Source of the DNA: Chryseobacterium carnipullorum
GTDB taxonomy: Bacteria; Bacteroidota; Bacteroidia; Flavobacteriales; Weeksellaceae
Direction: 5' to 3'
Assembly (NCBI RefSeq): GCF_900142785.1
Contig: NZ_FRCD01000017.1
Location: 79,885-143,884 of the forward strand
DNA length: 64,000 nucleotides
Positions 7,011 to 16,168 of this stretch are shown piece after piece. Position 1 is the first letter of the stretch; the number at the start of each line of letters is the position of its first letter. The notes below the pieces were generated by a model. The model had not been told where the DNA came from. It was given only the letters and a program-made list of their open reading frames with translations, and searched no databases. The position numbers were made by a program, and so were the translations under genes.

Positions 7011-9925
7011 TCTGTTTTTAAATTTGAAAGGTCAGAGAAACATTTATCCGCATCACGATATGCTGTAGAAGAGAGCCAGTACCTATATTGATTAGGTTTT
7101 ATAAAAACAACAGTATCCTTTTGAGGATATAATTTTATTATTCTATTAACGGAAAGATGTGCAGATATTTCGTTATTTGTAAGTCCTTCAATATTTAGTG
7201 CAGAAAAGTCTTTACTGAAATTCGGCTCTTTATTTTCGCTGTCGTACTTAAAGACAGTTGCAATTAATGAGTTTTCAAGTTGAATAACGTCAGACAATCT
7301 GAATTTACGATTATTATCTTCATAAATTGTATTTAATGCTCGTGAAAATTCAGCACCATAATTACCTATAATTTTTTTAATATTTTTATCTCCTGTAATT
7401 TTGCTTATAGCTTTTGAATTTTCACCACGTCTAAGAAAATCCTGCGTATAGTTATTGACATCATTTATTGTATTTATATCAAATGAAGATAAAGGAAAAT
7501 CAAAAAAAGGCAAAAACATTAGATCTTTTTTCAACAATGCCGTATTAAGATTTATAAGCACCTGTCCGCTACAAGAAAAAATCAAAAATCTGAATAATTC
7601 GTTTTTATTATCGAATGTCTCTTTTATTTGTTGAAGTACTTTTATTGATCCAGAAATGCCAATAATTTTATGTTGGAAAGAAAAGTCATAGTTGTTTAGG
7701 TGAATTGGAATTTTTACGTGACCTGTATTTTCTTTGATTAAAATATTAGGAGCTTTAAATATTAATTCGTTTGGAATTTTCTCAAATTTTTGACTTCTTG
7801 AAATATCCTTTAATGATTCTATAATTATTTCATTTTCATTTATAGCTTCTGTCGGAAGAGTTTTTAAAGAATAAATAAATTCAGGATTCAAATTCCCATT
7901 TGAACCTATTTTAAAACCTTCTCCAAAAACACAATCGTTTTCCTTAAGAAATTCTTCAAAAGATTTACAATTATTTGCTTTCTCTACAAGATTTTTTATT
8001 CTTCCACCTCCGAGTAAATTATTTTTCCAGATAAACTGATTATTAATAGCTGTTTCCCGGTTTACAAAATGCAAATCGTAATCATCTATTTCGAAAACAA
8101 TTCTTTCCTTGGTTGCCTTAGTCCTTCTAAATGTTAGGTGTAAAATATTTTTACTAAAATCTGGTTTTTCATTTTTGATAAATATAGCTGCAGAACCGAC
8201 TCTTGCCCCATTATCCCACAGAGATTTACCTTCAGCTAAGGCAGTAAAATCTAAAATTTGAACTGCATTGTAGTTTGAAAACAAAACTTTCTTGTAATCA
8301 TTGGAAGTACTATTATATAACAAGCCAGATGATTTAATAATCAAACAAACCAATCCTTTGTCTTTTAAAAAACTAAATGATTCCGAAAGAAACTTTAAAG
8401 CAATTTGTCCTTGTGGAATTTTTGTTTTTTTATTATTGATTTCCCATACGTTTGAATAGCTTGAAATTGCACCTGTTTTAAAAGGAGGATTACCAATTAC
8501 CAAATCAAATTTTTTGTTTTCAATGGATTTGCATTCAAAAAAATCAGAATGAATTAAATTCTCTTCGGTTAAATCATCAAATCGTAATTCGTTGATGATT
8601 TTCACGGGATTTAATTCATTGCACAAAGCTAAACTTAAACTAAAAGAAGCTAATCTAACAGCTTGCTCTTCTTTATCTACTCCATAAATATTTTTTAATA
8701 TCGATTTCAAAATTGCAATATTAGGAGTCTTCATATTATTTTGAAGTCTCCAAATCTGAACTAATCGTTTAAAGCCGACAACTAAGAAAATTCCTGAACC
8801 ACAGGCGGGGTCTAAAATCGAGTAACTTTTTAAGTCAAAATCTTTATATCTTTTTAACGGAATACACTCATCAACTAACAATTTGGCTAAATGTGAAGGT
8901 GTGTAATAGAGGCCTTTTTCTTGTTTATCTTCTCCCAAAAATTCCTCATATAAACGACTAATCAGCTCAACGGGTATCAACTTAAACTCGAAATACCTCC
9001 AATCTGGAAAGTCAATTTCAAGCTGCTCAGAACCCAAACTCGTTTTATCTGTTGCTAATAGGTCAGCAACGATTGATAAATCTAATGTCTTAAGTTGTTT
9101 TTGTTCCTCATCTTCCCATTTAAATACATTTCCATTGAAATCTGTATTTAAGTCTGAAAGAAGTTCAGCAAATTTACCCTTCTGCTTCAATACTTCATTA
9201 AAAGTGCTCGCATTATCGTATTTCTGGAAGTATTTTTTTGATAATAATTTATTGCCTTTATTATCGATTCTCTCTTCCAAATACTTTATTAAAATTGCTT
9301 GAATAATAATCTTATTGACTATTTCAGAAGATGCATCTTCAAACTCTTTTGTTAGCCTATTTGCAACAAAACGAATATTATCTATCAACTTATCGTAAGC
9401 AGAGTTTTGAAATTTAAATTTATTTTTCAGCTCCTCTTGTTCCCAAAAAATACCACTTTTAATTTTTATAGCAAATTGCTCGTTGTATAGATTGTTAACT
9501 GTGCCAGCTAATTGTAAATCCTTTATTAAATATTCTGGTTTGTAATCTTTCGTTACGTGTTTGGTACAGTCAATAATTTTTATTTCGGTGTTGTAAAACA
9601 CACAAGCTAAGGGAGCTTCTCCACTACTCCATATCCGTGTTTGGATATCAGCTATCTCATTTTCTTCTGCTTCCTCAAAATTTCTGTCTGTGAAATCAAA
9701 CAAATAAACTTGGGGCTTATAACTTCCGGTGATCTGTCTACGCAGATAAACCGCGGAAACCTTGAGCTCATTTGCTTTTTCAATATGAAATTGAATTTCT
9801 GGGTCAGATATTGAGCTTTGTTTATTTGTTAAATACAGACAATCGTCTTCCATAACAAAACCAAGTTTTGCTATGTCTTCTAGGAAATCAGTATTTTTAA
9901 CTTTAGTATTATCCACGTTAATCAA
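7007..9925 (-). CDS. Large N6-adenine DNA methylase, Type IIG/Eco57I-like
   Basis: The 972-residue protein has the S-adenosylmethionine motif DPACGSG at 372-378. Catalytic motif IV, NPPF, is at 479-482. This gamma-type order is found in Type I HsdM, Type IIG and PglX-like enzymes. Residues 1-160 form a separate N-terminal domain (with VYLRR, YLFDF, ACVFYNTEIKIID). Residues 161-340 are helical and end in the GLYYTPSHLAKLL motif usual just before the methylase core. About 400 residues after the core probably hold target recognition. It modifies DNA and, with the coupled downstream gene, probably forms a restriction or phage-defence unit. The gene is AT-rich, which fits recent transfer. Confidence 0.8.
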   Translation of the reverse strand: MINVDNTKVKNTDFLEDIAKLGFVMEDDCLYLTNKQSSISDPEIQFHIEKANELKVSAVYLRRQITGSYKPQVYLFDFTDRNFEEAEENEIADIQTRIWSSGEAPLACVFYNTEIKIIDCTKHVTKDYKPEYLIKDLQLAGTVNNLYNEQFAIKIKSGIFWEQEELKNKFKFQNSAYDKLIDNIRFVANRLTKEFEDASSEIVNKIIIQAILIKYLEERIDNKGNKLLSKKYFQKYDNASTFNEVLKQKGKFAELLSDLNTDFNGNVFKWEDEEQKQLKTLDLSIVADLLATDKTSLGSEQLEIDFPDWRYFEFKLIPVELISRLYEEFLGEDKQEKGLYYTPSHLAKLLVDECIPLKRYKDFDLKSYSILDPACGSGIFLVVGFKRLVQIWRLQNNMKTPNIAILKSILKNIYGVDKEEQAVRLASFSLSLALCNELNPVKIINELRFDDLTEENLIHSDFFECKSIENKKFDLVIGNPPFKTGAISSYSNVWEINNKKTKIPQGQIALKFLSESFSFLKDKGLVCLIIKSSGLLYNSTSNDYKKVLFSNYNAVQILDFTALAEGKSLWDNGARVGSAAIFIKNEKPDFSKNILHLTFRRTKATKERIVFEIDDYDLHFVNRETAINNQFIWKNNLLGGGRIKNLVEKANNCKSFEEFLKENDCVFGEGFKIGSNGNLNPEFIYSLKTLPTEAINENEIIIESLKDISRSQKFEKIPNELIFKAPNILIKENTGHVKIPIHLNNYDFSFQHKIIGISGSIKVLQQIKETFDNKNELFRFLIFSCSGQVLINLNTALLKKDLMFLPFFDFPLSSFDINTINDVNNYTQDFLRRGENSKAISKITGDKNIKKIIGNYGAEFSRALNTIYEDNNRKFRLSDVIQLENSLIATVFKYDSENKEPNFSKDFSALNIEGLTNNEISAHLSVNRIIKLYPQKDTVVFIKPNQYRYWLSSTAYRDADKCFSDLSNLKTE

Positions 9926-10726
9926 CTAACAAAAGTACTAAAATCTTTGCTTTGTTTTATAGTTAATTTAGGTTTTATTACCTTCTTTCCGACATCATAT
10001 CTATATATTATTATATATACATATTATCTATTTAAAATTTGTAACAGCAGAAGGCAAGATTCGATTTTTTTTAAACATTAACATATTTAAATTTTGTTCG
10101 TACAAGGATTCGATTTGATTGTGAAGTGTACATTTAAGTAAATTACTTACTTAAAAACTTTCAATCAGGATTACATCTTTGAATACAGTCGCAGTGGTTT
10201 TCAACGAAATAGTTACAACTGTATACGGAGGAAAAAACCAAAACTACGCAAAAAAGCTTCAGACTACTTGATAGTTTTATTGATTTAGAACTGATTTTTA
10301 TAATTAAGGAACATATGTAAGTGCTTGTTCATCTATAAAGGATGACATTGACAAAGGAGAACCTCCAATAAGTTTGAAAAAGAAATTATAAACAAATCCA
10401 CTTTTCCCAAAATTTTTGCTAAACTGTAACTTGTGTACTATCTTAATTATCAAAAACCCTTAAGTACGCATATTAGTTATTAAACACATCACTATTTGCA
10501 ATACTACACAAAAAATAAATATTTTGATGATTTGGGATAATATTGAGGCGAAAAAAAATATTTATACATCTTCAACTAAAACCTACAACCTTTTTTCAAA
10601 AACAAACCAAAGCCAAAGTCCGGAATTGTTTTAGAAATGGGGTTGTTCCGCTTTCCGCAAAAATGCGTTTCCGACCGTTGGGAGGAATTGCATTTTTGCC
10701 GCCCAATTTTTGGTCAGGCGACTTTT
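9926..10726. other. Intergenic stretch with no convincing gene
   Basis: This 800-bp region upstream of the methylase is very AT-rich up to about 10,540 and then becomes more GC-rich. A 102-codon plus-strand open frame from 10543 overlaps the end of the ThiF remnant and shows no domain; I consider it spurious. A short inverted repeat pairs GCAAAAATGC (10657-10666) with GCATTTTTGC (10690-10699). The methylase promoter should lie just right of 9925, but I could not place it reliably. Confidence 0.5.
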
Positions 10727-11467
10727 TTATAGTTTTATGGGTTGAGAATGGAAATTTTTTAGATTTAGGAAAAATCCCCGGTTTTCAGTCAATCCGTTGC
10801 GGAACAAATTCCATAGTAATGAGCATCCCATCTGTGCCAATGCTGAATTAATAAACAAATCCTGCTTTTCCAATGCTTCCGCTAAACTGCAACTTGGTAT
10901 ATCGTCTTCGGTTTTAGACCGCAATAGCAGTTCTCCAAATTCTTCCGTCACATAAGCAAGATTCGGTACAGTTTGATACTTTTCTGAATTTGGTTGTTTG
11001 ATATTCTCAACTGTAGAAAGCAAAACCTGCCCAGAATATCGATTATTTCCAAAATCCATCCAATATTTAGCCTGGTTTCTGTATAGCCTCCTACCTTCTT
11101 TCAATTCATTCAGAATATCAGCAATTTCAAATCGTGATTTGACATTATCAACGCACGACATATAAATTGCGGACTGCATATTCTCTTGAATTCTTCCTAA
11201 AGAATCTCTTTCAAACTTTCTGACTTCGGCTTTCCAATTCGTTCCAGACCATCGGTTTGCCCGATTTATCAGCGCAACTGCCTTTGGCAATCCTACTTCA
11301 CATTCTGCAAAACGCTGTCTGCCTTGATTTGCTTCTGTGACAATATCATCATCCCACAACCGCACCTGTATTCCTGCGTGTCCCAATTCAATCAATGAAT
11401 GGTTCATTTCCATTAAAGCGGTCAATACTTTTGAACCTGTTCCACCCGCCCCGATATTTGAATGCTT
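10727..11467 (-). pseudogene. PRTRC-system ThiF-family protein, 5'-truncated
   Basis: The open frame covers most of an E1/ThiF-like nucleotide-binding domain. The glycine-rich motif IGAGGTGSKVLTAL is followed by NHSLIELGHAG, VRLWDDDIVTEANQGRQRF and KAVALINRANR, matching the ThiF protein of the PRTRC plasmid gene set. The frame begins directly after the ssb stop codon (TAA at 11468-11470) and is in phase with it. Only three residues (KHS) precede the NIGAGG strand, so about 20 normal N-terminal residues and the start codon are missing. The only usable starts, such as TTG at 11425, would remove the glycine loop. The remaining PRTRC genes are not present in this window. Confidence 0.7.
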
Positions 11468-11863
11468 TTAGAATGGTAAATCATCGTCTGTATCTTCCGC
11501 AAAAACATTGGACTTCTGTGCCTGTGAAGCTGGTTGTTCTTCTGTGTCAGACTTTTTTCCACCTCCGTGTACTTTGATGTTAGAAGTATGGAAATTCAGT
11601 CCCGATTTTATTTCTCCATCTTTTCCAATCCACGCACTAGCACTTGCTCTGCCTATAAGTTCTACCAAAGTTCCTTTTGTTAAAATCTTAGCAACATTTG
11701 GACTTAGCCAATAAGAACAGTTGTAATAGGTGGTCTGTTCTCTTCTTTCGCCTTGCTTAGTCTTGTAGCTGTCATTGATTGCTACTGAAAAATTAACGAC
11801 TTGTTTGTCGTTTTTTAAATTGTTGATTTCTGCGTTTTTTGTAATTCTGCCTACGATGTTCAT
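11468..11863 (-). CDS. ssb: Single-stranded DNA-binding protein
   Basis: This 131-residue protein has an OB-fold region opening with MNIVGRITKNAEI and continuing with VVNFSVAINDSYK. It ends in the acidic tip DDDLPF that recruits partner proteins in bacterial SSBs. It is shorter than the usual chromosomal copy (about 170-180 residues), as often seen on plasmids and ICEs. It would coat single-stranded DNA during replication or transfer of the element. A truncated thiF lies immediately downstream in the same frame. Confidence 0.92.
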   Translation of the reverse strand: MNIVGRITKNAEINNLKNDKQVVNFSVAINDSYKTKQGERREQTTYYNCSYWLSPNVAKILTKGTLVELIGRASASAWIGKDGEIKSGLNFHTSNIKVHGGGKKSDTEEQPASQAQKSNVFAEDTDDDLPF

Positions 11864-12438
11864 AATATTAATTTTTGATTGTTAATAATTATTTTCGAGT
11901 TTGTTAAAATTTTCGATTTGATTGATTTGGTTTCGAGGACACTCGTTTTTTTTCTTTTTTCTGCTTATATCCAATTGGAAAAGCAGAATTATTTGTTGTT
12001 TTATTTTGTTGTTTTTTCCGTTGATGTCAAAGACCGTCTGCGATTTAATTGATTCGTATAACTGAGGTTCCGTCTTTTTCTTTGCCGATGATCATAGGAG
12101 AGTATTAGGCATATAAAACCACAATCCTCCAAAGCTTTGGAGGATTGTGGCTCGAAATATTTTTGTCCGAAGGATTCAGGAGTGTCTGGAAAAATTATTG
12201 GAACTTGTGGAGAAAATTTTTATAGAAACCCAAAAATATTTTTTTATGTGAATGATACTGTCCTACATTTGCAATAGTAAAAAGCCAAACATCAGTTAGA
12301 AGTGATTAAATAGACGGTTTTGATAGTAGGAAAAATAGAAAATCAAACATTCGCTAATCTGTTTTTTTAAAGCTTAACCAGTTTTATCATTCTTAAAATT
12401 TAATTTCTCATTAAAATTATTTTCAAAATTTTTACTTT
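11864..12438. other. Intergenic stretch containing a perfect palindrome
   Basis: No gene is supported in these 575 bases. The only clear structure is the 32-bp perfect palindrome at 12119-12150, listed separately. The part next to ssb is T-rich with homopolymer runs and probably contains its promoter, which I could not pin down. Confidence 0.5.
12119..12150. repeat. Perfect 32-bp palindrome
   Basis: The arms CCACAATCCTCCAAAG and CTTTGGAGGATTGTGG are exact reverse complements with no loop. A continuous T-run does not follow on either strand, which weakens a simple terminator reading. It lies between the toprim gene and ssb, both read leftwards. It could act as a terminator-like hairpin or as the binding site of a dimeric protein. 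Confidence 0.55.
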
Positions 12439-13281
12439 TTACTTTGTTGCACAAAACCACTCATTCAAATCCTTAAAATCTTTGTACAACAAAGAACAAT
12501 CTTCAACATTTTTATAGTTTTTCCGGATAACCTTTTTGGTTGTAATTCCATTATCATCATTATCTAGGAAAAGTGAGATTTTGTCATATTCTCTAAGTTT
12601 ATCATCGACTTTAAAAAGCATTGCTGTAGAATTGAGAATCAAACAATCTGAAATTGAACTTTCTGCACTTTCCAAATTTTTAAAAGTCAGATAATCAAAA
12701 AAACCTTCAAAAACCACAATTTCATTAGAACTATTCAAATCATTTTTCATCAAAGTGACATCTTTTTTGCCTAAACATATTTTTGAATATTTACTTCGGA
12801 TTTCAACTCCTCCGGAATTATTAAAAAAGCCAATTCCGAAATATTTCTTACCATTCAACATATACTCAATTTCTTTTACCAAATCTTTTTGTTCAGACAC
12901 TTTTCGGGATTTCAAATATTGAATTAAAGCAGGATGCTGAATTTGATTTACTTTTATGATTTGATAACTTTTGACTTTGTCGCCATCTTCCATCTGGGTA
13001 TTATTTTGAACTGAGAAGTCAAATTTCTCAAGATACTTCAAAGCATCAGAAACTGAACATCGATTCATTTGCTGAACGATTGAAATCACATCATAACTTT
13101 TCCCTGTTCCGAAATCAAATGCTTTATTTTTAACGAAATCAACCGCAAAACTCGGGATTTTTTCTTCCCTATCGAGCGCAAAATAAAATGCAGTTTTCCG
13201 ATTCTCTTTAACAGGAAAAAGGCTGAACGATTCCAAAACTGTTCTTATATTCACTTTTTCTTTTACTTCTTCGCAATTCAT
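12439..13281 (-). CDS. Toprim-domain primase-like protein
   Basis: The 280-residue protein resembles the small toprim proteins of Bacteroidota mobile elements. Residues 1-95 look like a DnaG-type zinc-ribbon domain without the expected CHC2 ligands (VRTVLES..., KIPSFAVDF, FDFGTGKSYDVISIVQQM). A toprim region follows, with a glutamate in IVVFEGFFDYL and the DxD-type motif ISLFLDNDDNGI near residue 240. Toprim domains catalyse primer synthesis or DNA nicking. A role in priming replication of the element is likely because the iterons and Rep gene are next door. The missing zinc ligands are worth noting. Confidence 0.75.
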   Translation of the reverse strand: MNCEEVKEKVNIRTVLESFSLFPVKENRKTAFYFALDREEKIPSFAVDFVKNKAFDFGTGKSYDVISIVQQMNRCSVSDALKYLEKFDFSVQNNTQMEDGDKVKSYQIIKVNQIQHPALIQYLKSRKVSEQKDLVKEIEYMLNGKKYFGIGFFNNSGGVEIRSKYSKICLGKKDVTLMKNDLNSSNEIVVFEGFFDYLTFKNLESAESSISDCLILNSTAMLFKVDDKLREYDKISLFLDNDDNGITTKKVIRKNYKNVEDCSLLYKDFKDLNEWFCATK

Positions 13282-13690
13282 TTTTTTTTTTTTAAAGCAA
13301 ATTTTTTATCCACATTTTCCTTTTTAATAAAAAAAAGACTTTTTAATTACTTTTAATATACTTTTAATGAGGCATTGCATCCTCTTATGGCAAAGGTTTT
13401 GAGCCGTTTTTTCGGTGAGCGAAATTCCGAATTCTTGTGAGCGCAATTCCGAAAGTAGAGTGACCGCAATTCCGAAAAAACAACAGTTTTCGGGTGAGTG
13501 CAATTCCGAATTCAACTTTCTATTTTCATTCATTTTTAATACTATACTCGTAGTTATCCATATTTTTAGTGGGTTCTGAATTTCGGAGTGAGCGCAATTC
13601 CGAAATCTCAATCAAAAGTTTCGGAATTTTAACATTTTCTTAACTTCAGTGACCGCAATTCCGAATTCCGGGTGAGCGCAATTCCGGAAT
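13282..13690. other. Iteron-type replication origin region
   Basis: A perfect DnaA box, TTATCCACA, lies at 13306-13314. A very AT-rich stretch follows at about 13315-13375, suited to strand opening. Seven iterons then fill 13415-13690 (listed separately). The Rep gene stop codon is at 13691. DnaA box, AT-rich segment, iterons and adjacent initiator gene together are the layout of theta-replicating plasmid origins. A 95-codon open frame across the iterons is an accident of the repeats. Confidence 0.7.
13415..13688. repeat. Seven iterons, consensus GTGAGCGCAATTCCGAA
   Basis: Copies start at 13415, 13437, 13460, 13494, 13588, 13649 and 13672. Each matches GTGAGCGCAATTCCGAA with at most one or two changes (GTGACC in copies 3 and 6, GTGAGT in copy 4, GCGAAA in copy 1, CCGGAA in copy 7). 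The first three and the last two are 22-23 bp apart, two helical turns. They lie directly behind the stop codon of the Rep gene, the expected target of that protein. Confidence 0.85.
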
Positions 13691-14821
13691 TCAAATAATT
13701 ATCGGATAACCATTTGGTAATAATTCTCCCATTTTTGTACGCCGATAAATTTGTATGAGATGTTCCTGAATTTCATTCAGAAATAATTTTCCTTGAAATT
13801 CCGTAGATTTAATTTCTTTCAATCGAGCTGTTCGGATAAATTCTTTGAATGCCTTTTCTATCAAAACTCTGGTTTGTGGAACGTTTCTGTATTGATGGGA
13901 AAACTGAAGCAATTCATTTTCGTGCAGACCATATCTTTTTCTGATGTAACTTAATCTTTGGCCAATTTTTTCCCTATGGTCAAGATACGCTTCGCTTGAT
14001 TCCAATTGTTCTCTTGTGTTTTGGGATAAATTGTCGTTCAAAATGATTTTAGTTAAACAAGGAACAATAAAAATTGAATCCCCTCTATACTTGTAATTGA
14101 AGGAAAGCGTATTGAATGTATTCAAACTGATTCTTGCAGGTTTTAAAAATTTGAAACAAAAATCCTTGGAAGTTTTATACTTCAATCCAAATTTCTTGTT
14201 CAATGTTGAGAGTTTTAAAACAGCTCCGTTTTCAGGCAGCTTTGCAAGCCAGATAGCGAAAATAATATGCTTATTGTTCCTGATATTGTAAACCAAATTG
14301 TACAAAACGTAATTGTATTCCGGAATAACCATTAGTTTTTTAAGCCAATAACTATTGATTAAAAACGTAGTGTAACCTCTCTGGTCATAACTAGGTATAG
14401 AAATTAGTCCTCCAAAAGTTTTGATTTCCTTGCCTTTGGAATTAGTAGATTTGTACCAGCTCATTTTGAACTTCGTAAGAAATTCGTAAGCATCTACCAC
14501 CTGCTTAGTAGAACCGCTTGGTGAAATTTTGCTGTTCCTGATTTTTAAGGAAGCGAAAATATTGTTCTCGGTTTCAAACTCTTCATCGAATAAGGAAAGT
14601 TGTTTAGGTCGGTCTTCAGGACGAAATTGCTCATTACTGATGGTAGAGACAATATTAAATATCACCCTAAGCGCATTGATGGGAATATCCGCAGCCTCGT
14701 GACCTTCGAAAATGAAATCGTCCACGAAATGGTTTCCCAAACGAATTCTCTCAGGATTTACTTCATTACTATTTTCAAATTTCTTGCGGATCAACCGTAA
14801 ATCCTTTTCCGGTACAGCCAT
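13691..14821 (-). CDS. Plasmid-type replication initiator (Rep_3-like)
   Basis: The 376-residue protein fits the RepB/Rep_3 initiators with two winged-helix domains. The N-terminal domain covers roughly residues 30-150 (INALRVIFNIVSTI, LTKFKMSW). A second, about 150-260, has INSYWLKKLM, YNLVYNIRN, IWLAKLPENGAVLKLSTLNKKFGL and FKFLKPA. The C-terminal 110 residues are helical and basic. Initiators of this class bind iterons, and seven iterons follow the gene. It implies that the element replicates autonomously, as a plasmid or as an excised ICE. The family name is by pattern and context. Confidence 0.8.
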   Translation of the reverse strand: MAVPEKDLRLIRKKFENSNEVNPERIRLGNHFVDDFIFEGHEAADIPINALRVIFNIVSTISNEQFRPEDRPKQLSLFDEEFETENNIFASLKIRNSKISPSGSTKQVVDAYEFLTKFKMSWYKSTNSKGKEIKTFGGLISIPSYDQRGYTTFLINSYWLKKLMVIPEYNYVLYNLVYNIRNNKHIIFAIWLAKLPENGAVLKLSTLNKKFGLKYKTSKDFCFKFLKPARISLNTFNTLSFNYKYRGDSIFIVPCLTKIILNDNLSQNTREQLESSEAYLDHREKIGQRLSYIRKRYGLHENELLQFSHQYRNVPQTRVLIEKAFKEFIRTARLKEIKSTEFQGKLFLNEIQEHLIQIYRRTKMGELLPNGYPIII

Positions 14822-14903
14822 AATAATGCTTCAATTTGGTTTAAAATTTCAATCTTTATTTTCCTTCCTTATATTCTAAATTGATTAAAATCGATTTGTA
14901 ATT

Positions 14904-15110
14904 TTATATCAACTTGATTTTCTCGCTTTCGAGCGTTTTAGTACCGTCTGCAATACTGTAATATTTGTAAATATTAATTCCTTCACCTTGAAAGACCCTT
15001 TTCTCGACTTTACCGAAATTTGGGATCTTCACTTTTTGAATTCCTTTGTATTCGGCAAGCATTCCGTTGATGGTTACTTTTTGACCGGGTTTTAAATCTG
15101 ATATTTTCAT
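14904..15110 (-). CDS. Small conserved-looking protein, unknown function
   Basis: The protein has 68 residues (MKISDLKPGQKVTINGMLAEYKGI...) and is predicted to be mostly beta strand, like a small SH3-type barrel. No cysteine pair, signal peptide or membrane segment is present. It lies between two replication-module genes in the same orientation, with gaps of 46 and 82 bp. That makes it a plausible coding gene of the module. I do not recognise it. Confidence 0.5.
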   Translation of the reverse strand: MKISDLKPGQKVTINGMLAEYKGIQKVKIPNFGKVEKRVFQGEGINIYKYYSIADGTKTLESEKIKLI

Positions 15111-15156
15111 AATTTAATTTTTTAGTGTGTTCTTATCCTAGACATTTGCCTAGGTT

Positions 15157-15909
15157 TCAAAGGTTGCCGTTTTGGGATTTTGGACGTTTGATATCCGGAA
15201 TGGATTGAAGTGAAAGTTGATGGCTTTCCGTTTGACCTTTCATAAAAGGTAACGTACTTTTCAATGAAGATTTCCAATTGGTAATGGGTCTATCAGAACT
15301 ATTTTTCCATCCATTCTTTTTCCAATTCTCATATTTCGATTGTATTTCAGAATCTAACTCAGGCTCGTAAATTTTTAATGTTTCCGCATACGTCATAAAT
15401 TCTTCCAAAGACGGAATATTTTCATCGTTCCCTTTTTGATTTGTTGGTTGTGGTTGTGAGGATTGTATTGTTTGCGATAAATAGCTTTCAATTTCGTGAT
15501 CATTGGTGTTTTCAGAAAAATTTTGAACGGGACGATCTGTAAGTAATGAAACTCCGGATTCTACTGTTTTTTGAATAGATTCCTCCTTTCCAATTTCTTC
15601 TTTACTCACCATTTCAGGGCTAGAAATTTGTGAAGGATAATCTCCTATTAACCTGTATTTACACGCAAGTCCGCTTGTTGTTTGGTATTGAATTAATCCT
15701 AAATTCCGGAGTTTTTCTTTAGTGGATTTTACCGTTTTTCTAGTCACCCCTAATTCTATGCTTATGACAACATCAGAAATTTGAAAATCACAAGAGTCAT
15801 TGTCAGAACCAATTTTCAGCAGGTATAAGTACATTGAAATTCCCGTTGTTCCAATTGATGTTTTTTGGTTAAAATCCCAAAACCGCTGCATTAATTCAAG
15901 GTAATGCAT
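15157..15909 (-). CDS. Winged-helix replication-module protein with DnaD-like tail
   Basis: Residues 1-100 of 250 form a winged-helix domain (ISMYLYLLKIG, ISDVVISIELGVTRKTVKSTKEKLRNLGLIQYQ). A Ser/Gln/Asn/Thr-rich linker follows. Near residues 175-230 is a short helical module with PITNWKSSLKSTLPFM, the pattern of an aromatic-rich C-terminal tail seen in replisome-loading proteins. A similar tail occurs in the protein encoded at 16169. It starts 1 bp after the DUF3853 gene ends, suggesting coupling. A helicase-loading or regulatory role is inferred from module and position. Confidence 0.6.
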   Translation of the reverse strand: MHYLELMQRFWDFNQKTSIGTTGISMYLYLLKIGSDNDSCDFQISDVVISIELGVTRKTVKSTKEKLRNLGLIQYQTTSGLACKYRLIGDYPSQISSPEMVSKEEIGKEESIQKTVESGVSLLTDRPVQNFSENTNDHEIESYLSQTIQSSQPQPTNQKGNDENIPSLEEFMTYAETLKIYEPELDSEIQSKYENWKKNGWKNSSDRPITNWKSSLKSTLPFMKGQTESHQLSLQSIPDIKRPKSQNGNL

Positions 15910-15910
15910 C

Positions 15911-16162
15911 TTATTTTTGTGCGAAAAGCGCTAATGCCTTTTCCTTATCAATGATGATAATGTTTCCGTTTTGAATGATGGCGTCATCCAAAACTCCTGA
16001 AGATTTTATTTCCGAGGCTTTCGAAATAGAACATCCCAGCATTTTTGCCAGACCTTTCAATCCATATTCATATTTTTTTTCCGAATTAATTTTTTTGGAA
16101 ACCTCCAAAAATTCTTCGACAGTTAGTCGCCATATCGGAGTTTTGGGATCTATATTCTTCAT
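15911..16162 (-). CDS. DUF3853-family protein
   Basis: The 83-residue protein has a helix-turn-helix-like centre (YGLKGLAKMLGCSISKASEIKSSGVLDDAI) followed by a short beta element (IIQNGNIIIIDKEKALALFAQ). This matches the DUF3853 proteins of Bacteroidota mobile elements, probably DNA-binding and related to small excisionase-like folds. It is packed between two winged-helix genes with gaps of 6 bp and 1 bp, so all three are one operon. Confidence 0.7.
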   Translation of the reverse strand: MKNIDPKTPIWRLTVEEFLEVSKKINSEKKYEYGLKGLAKMLGCSISKASEIKSSGVLDDAIIQNGNIIIIDKEKALALFAQK

Positions 16163-16168
16163 TTATTC

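Noticed and set aside
10543..10851. 102-codon plus-strand ORF
   Set aside because: It overlaps the 3' end of the ThiF frame on the other strand, has no domain, and its first part is low-complexity AT-rich sequence.
13324..13611. 95-codon minus-strand ORF over the iterons
   Set aside because: It is created by reading the iteron repeats (repeated 'C-x-S-E-x' pattern), has no domain and overlaps the origin.
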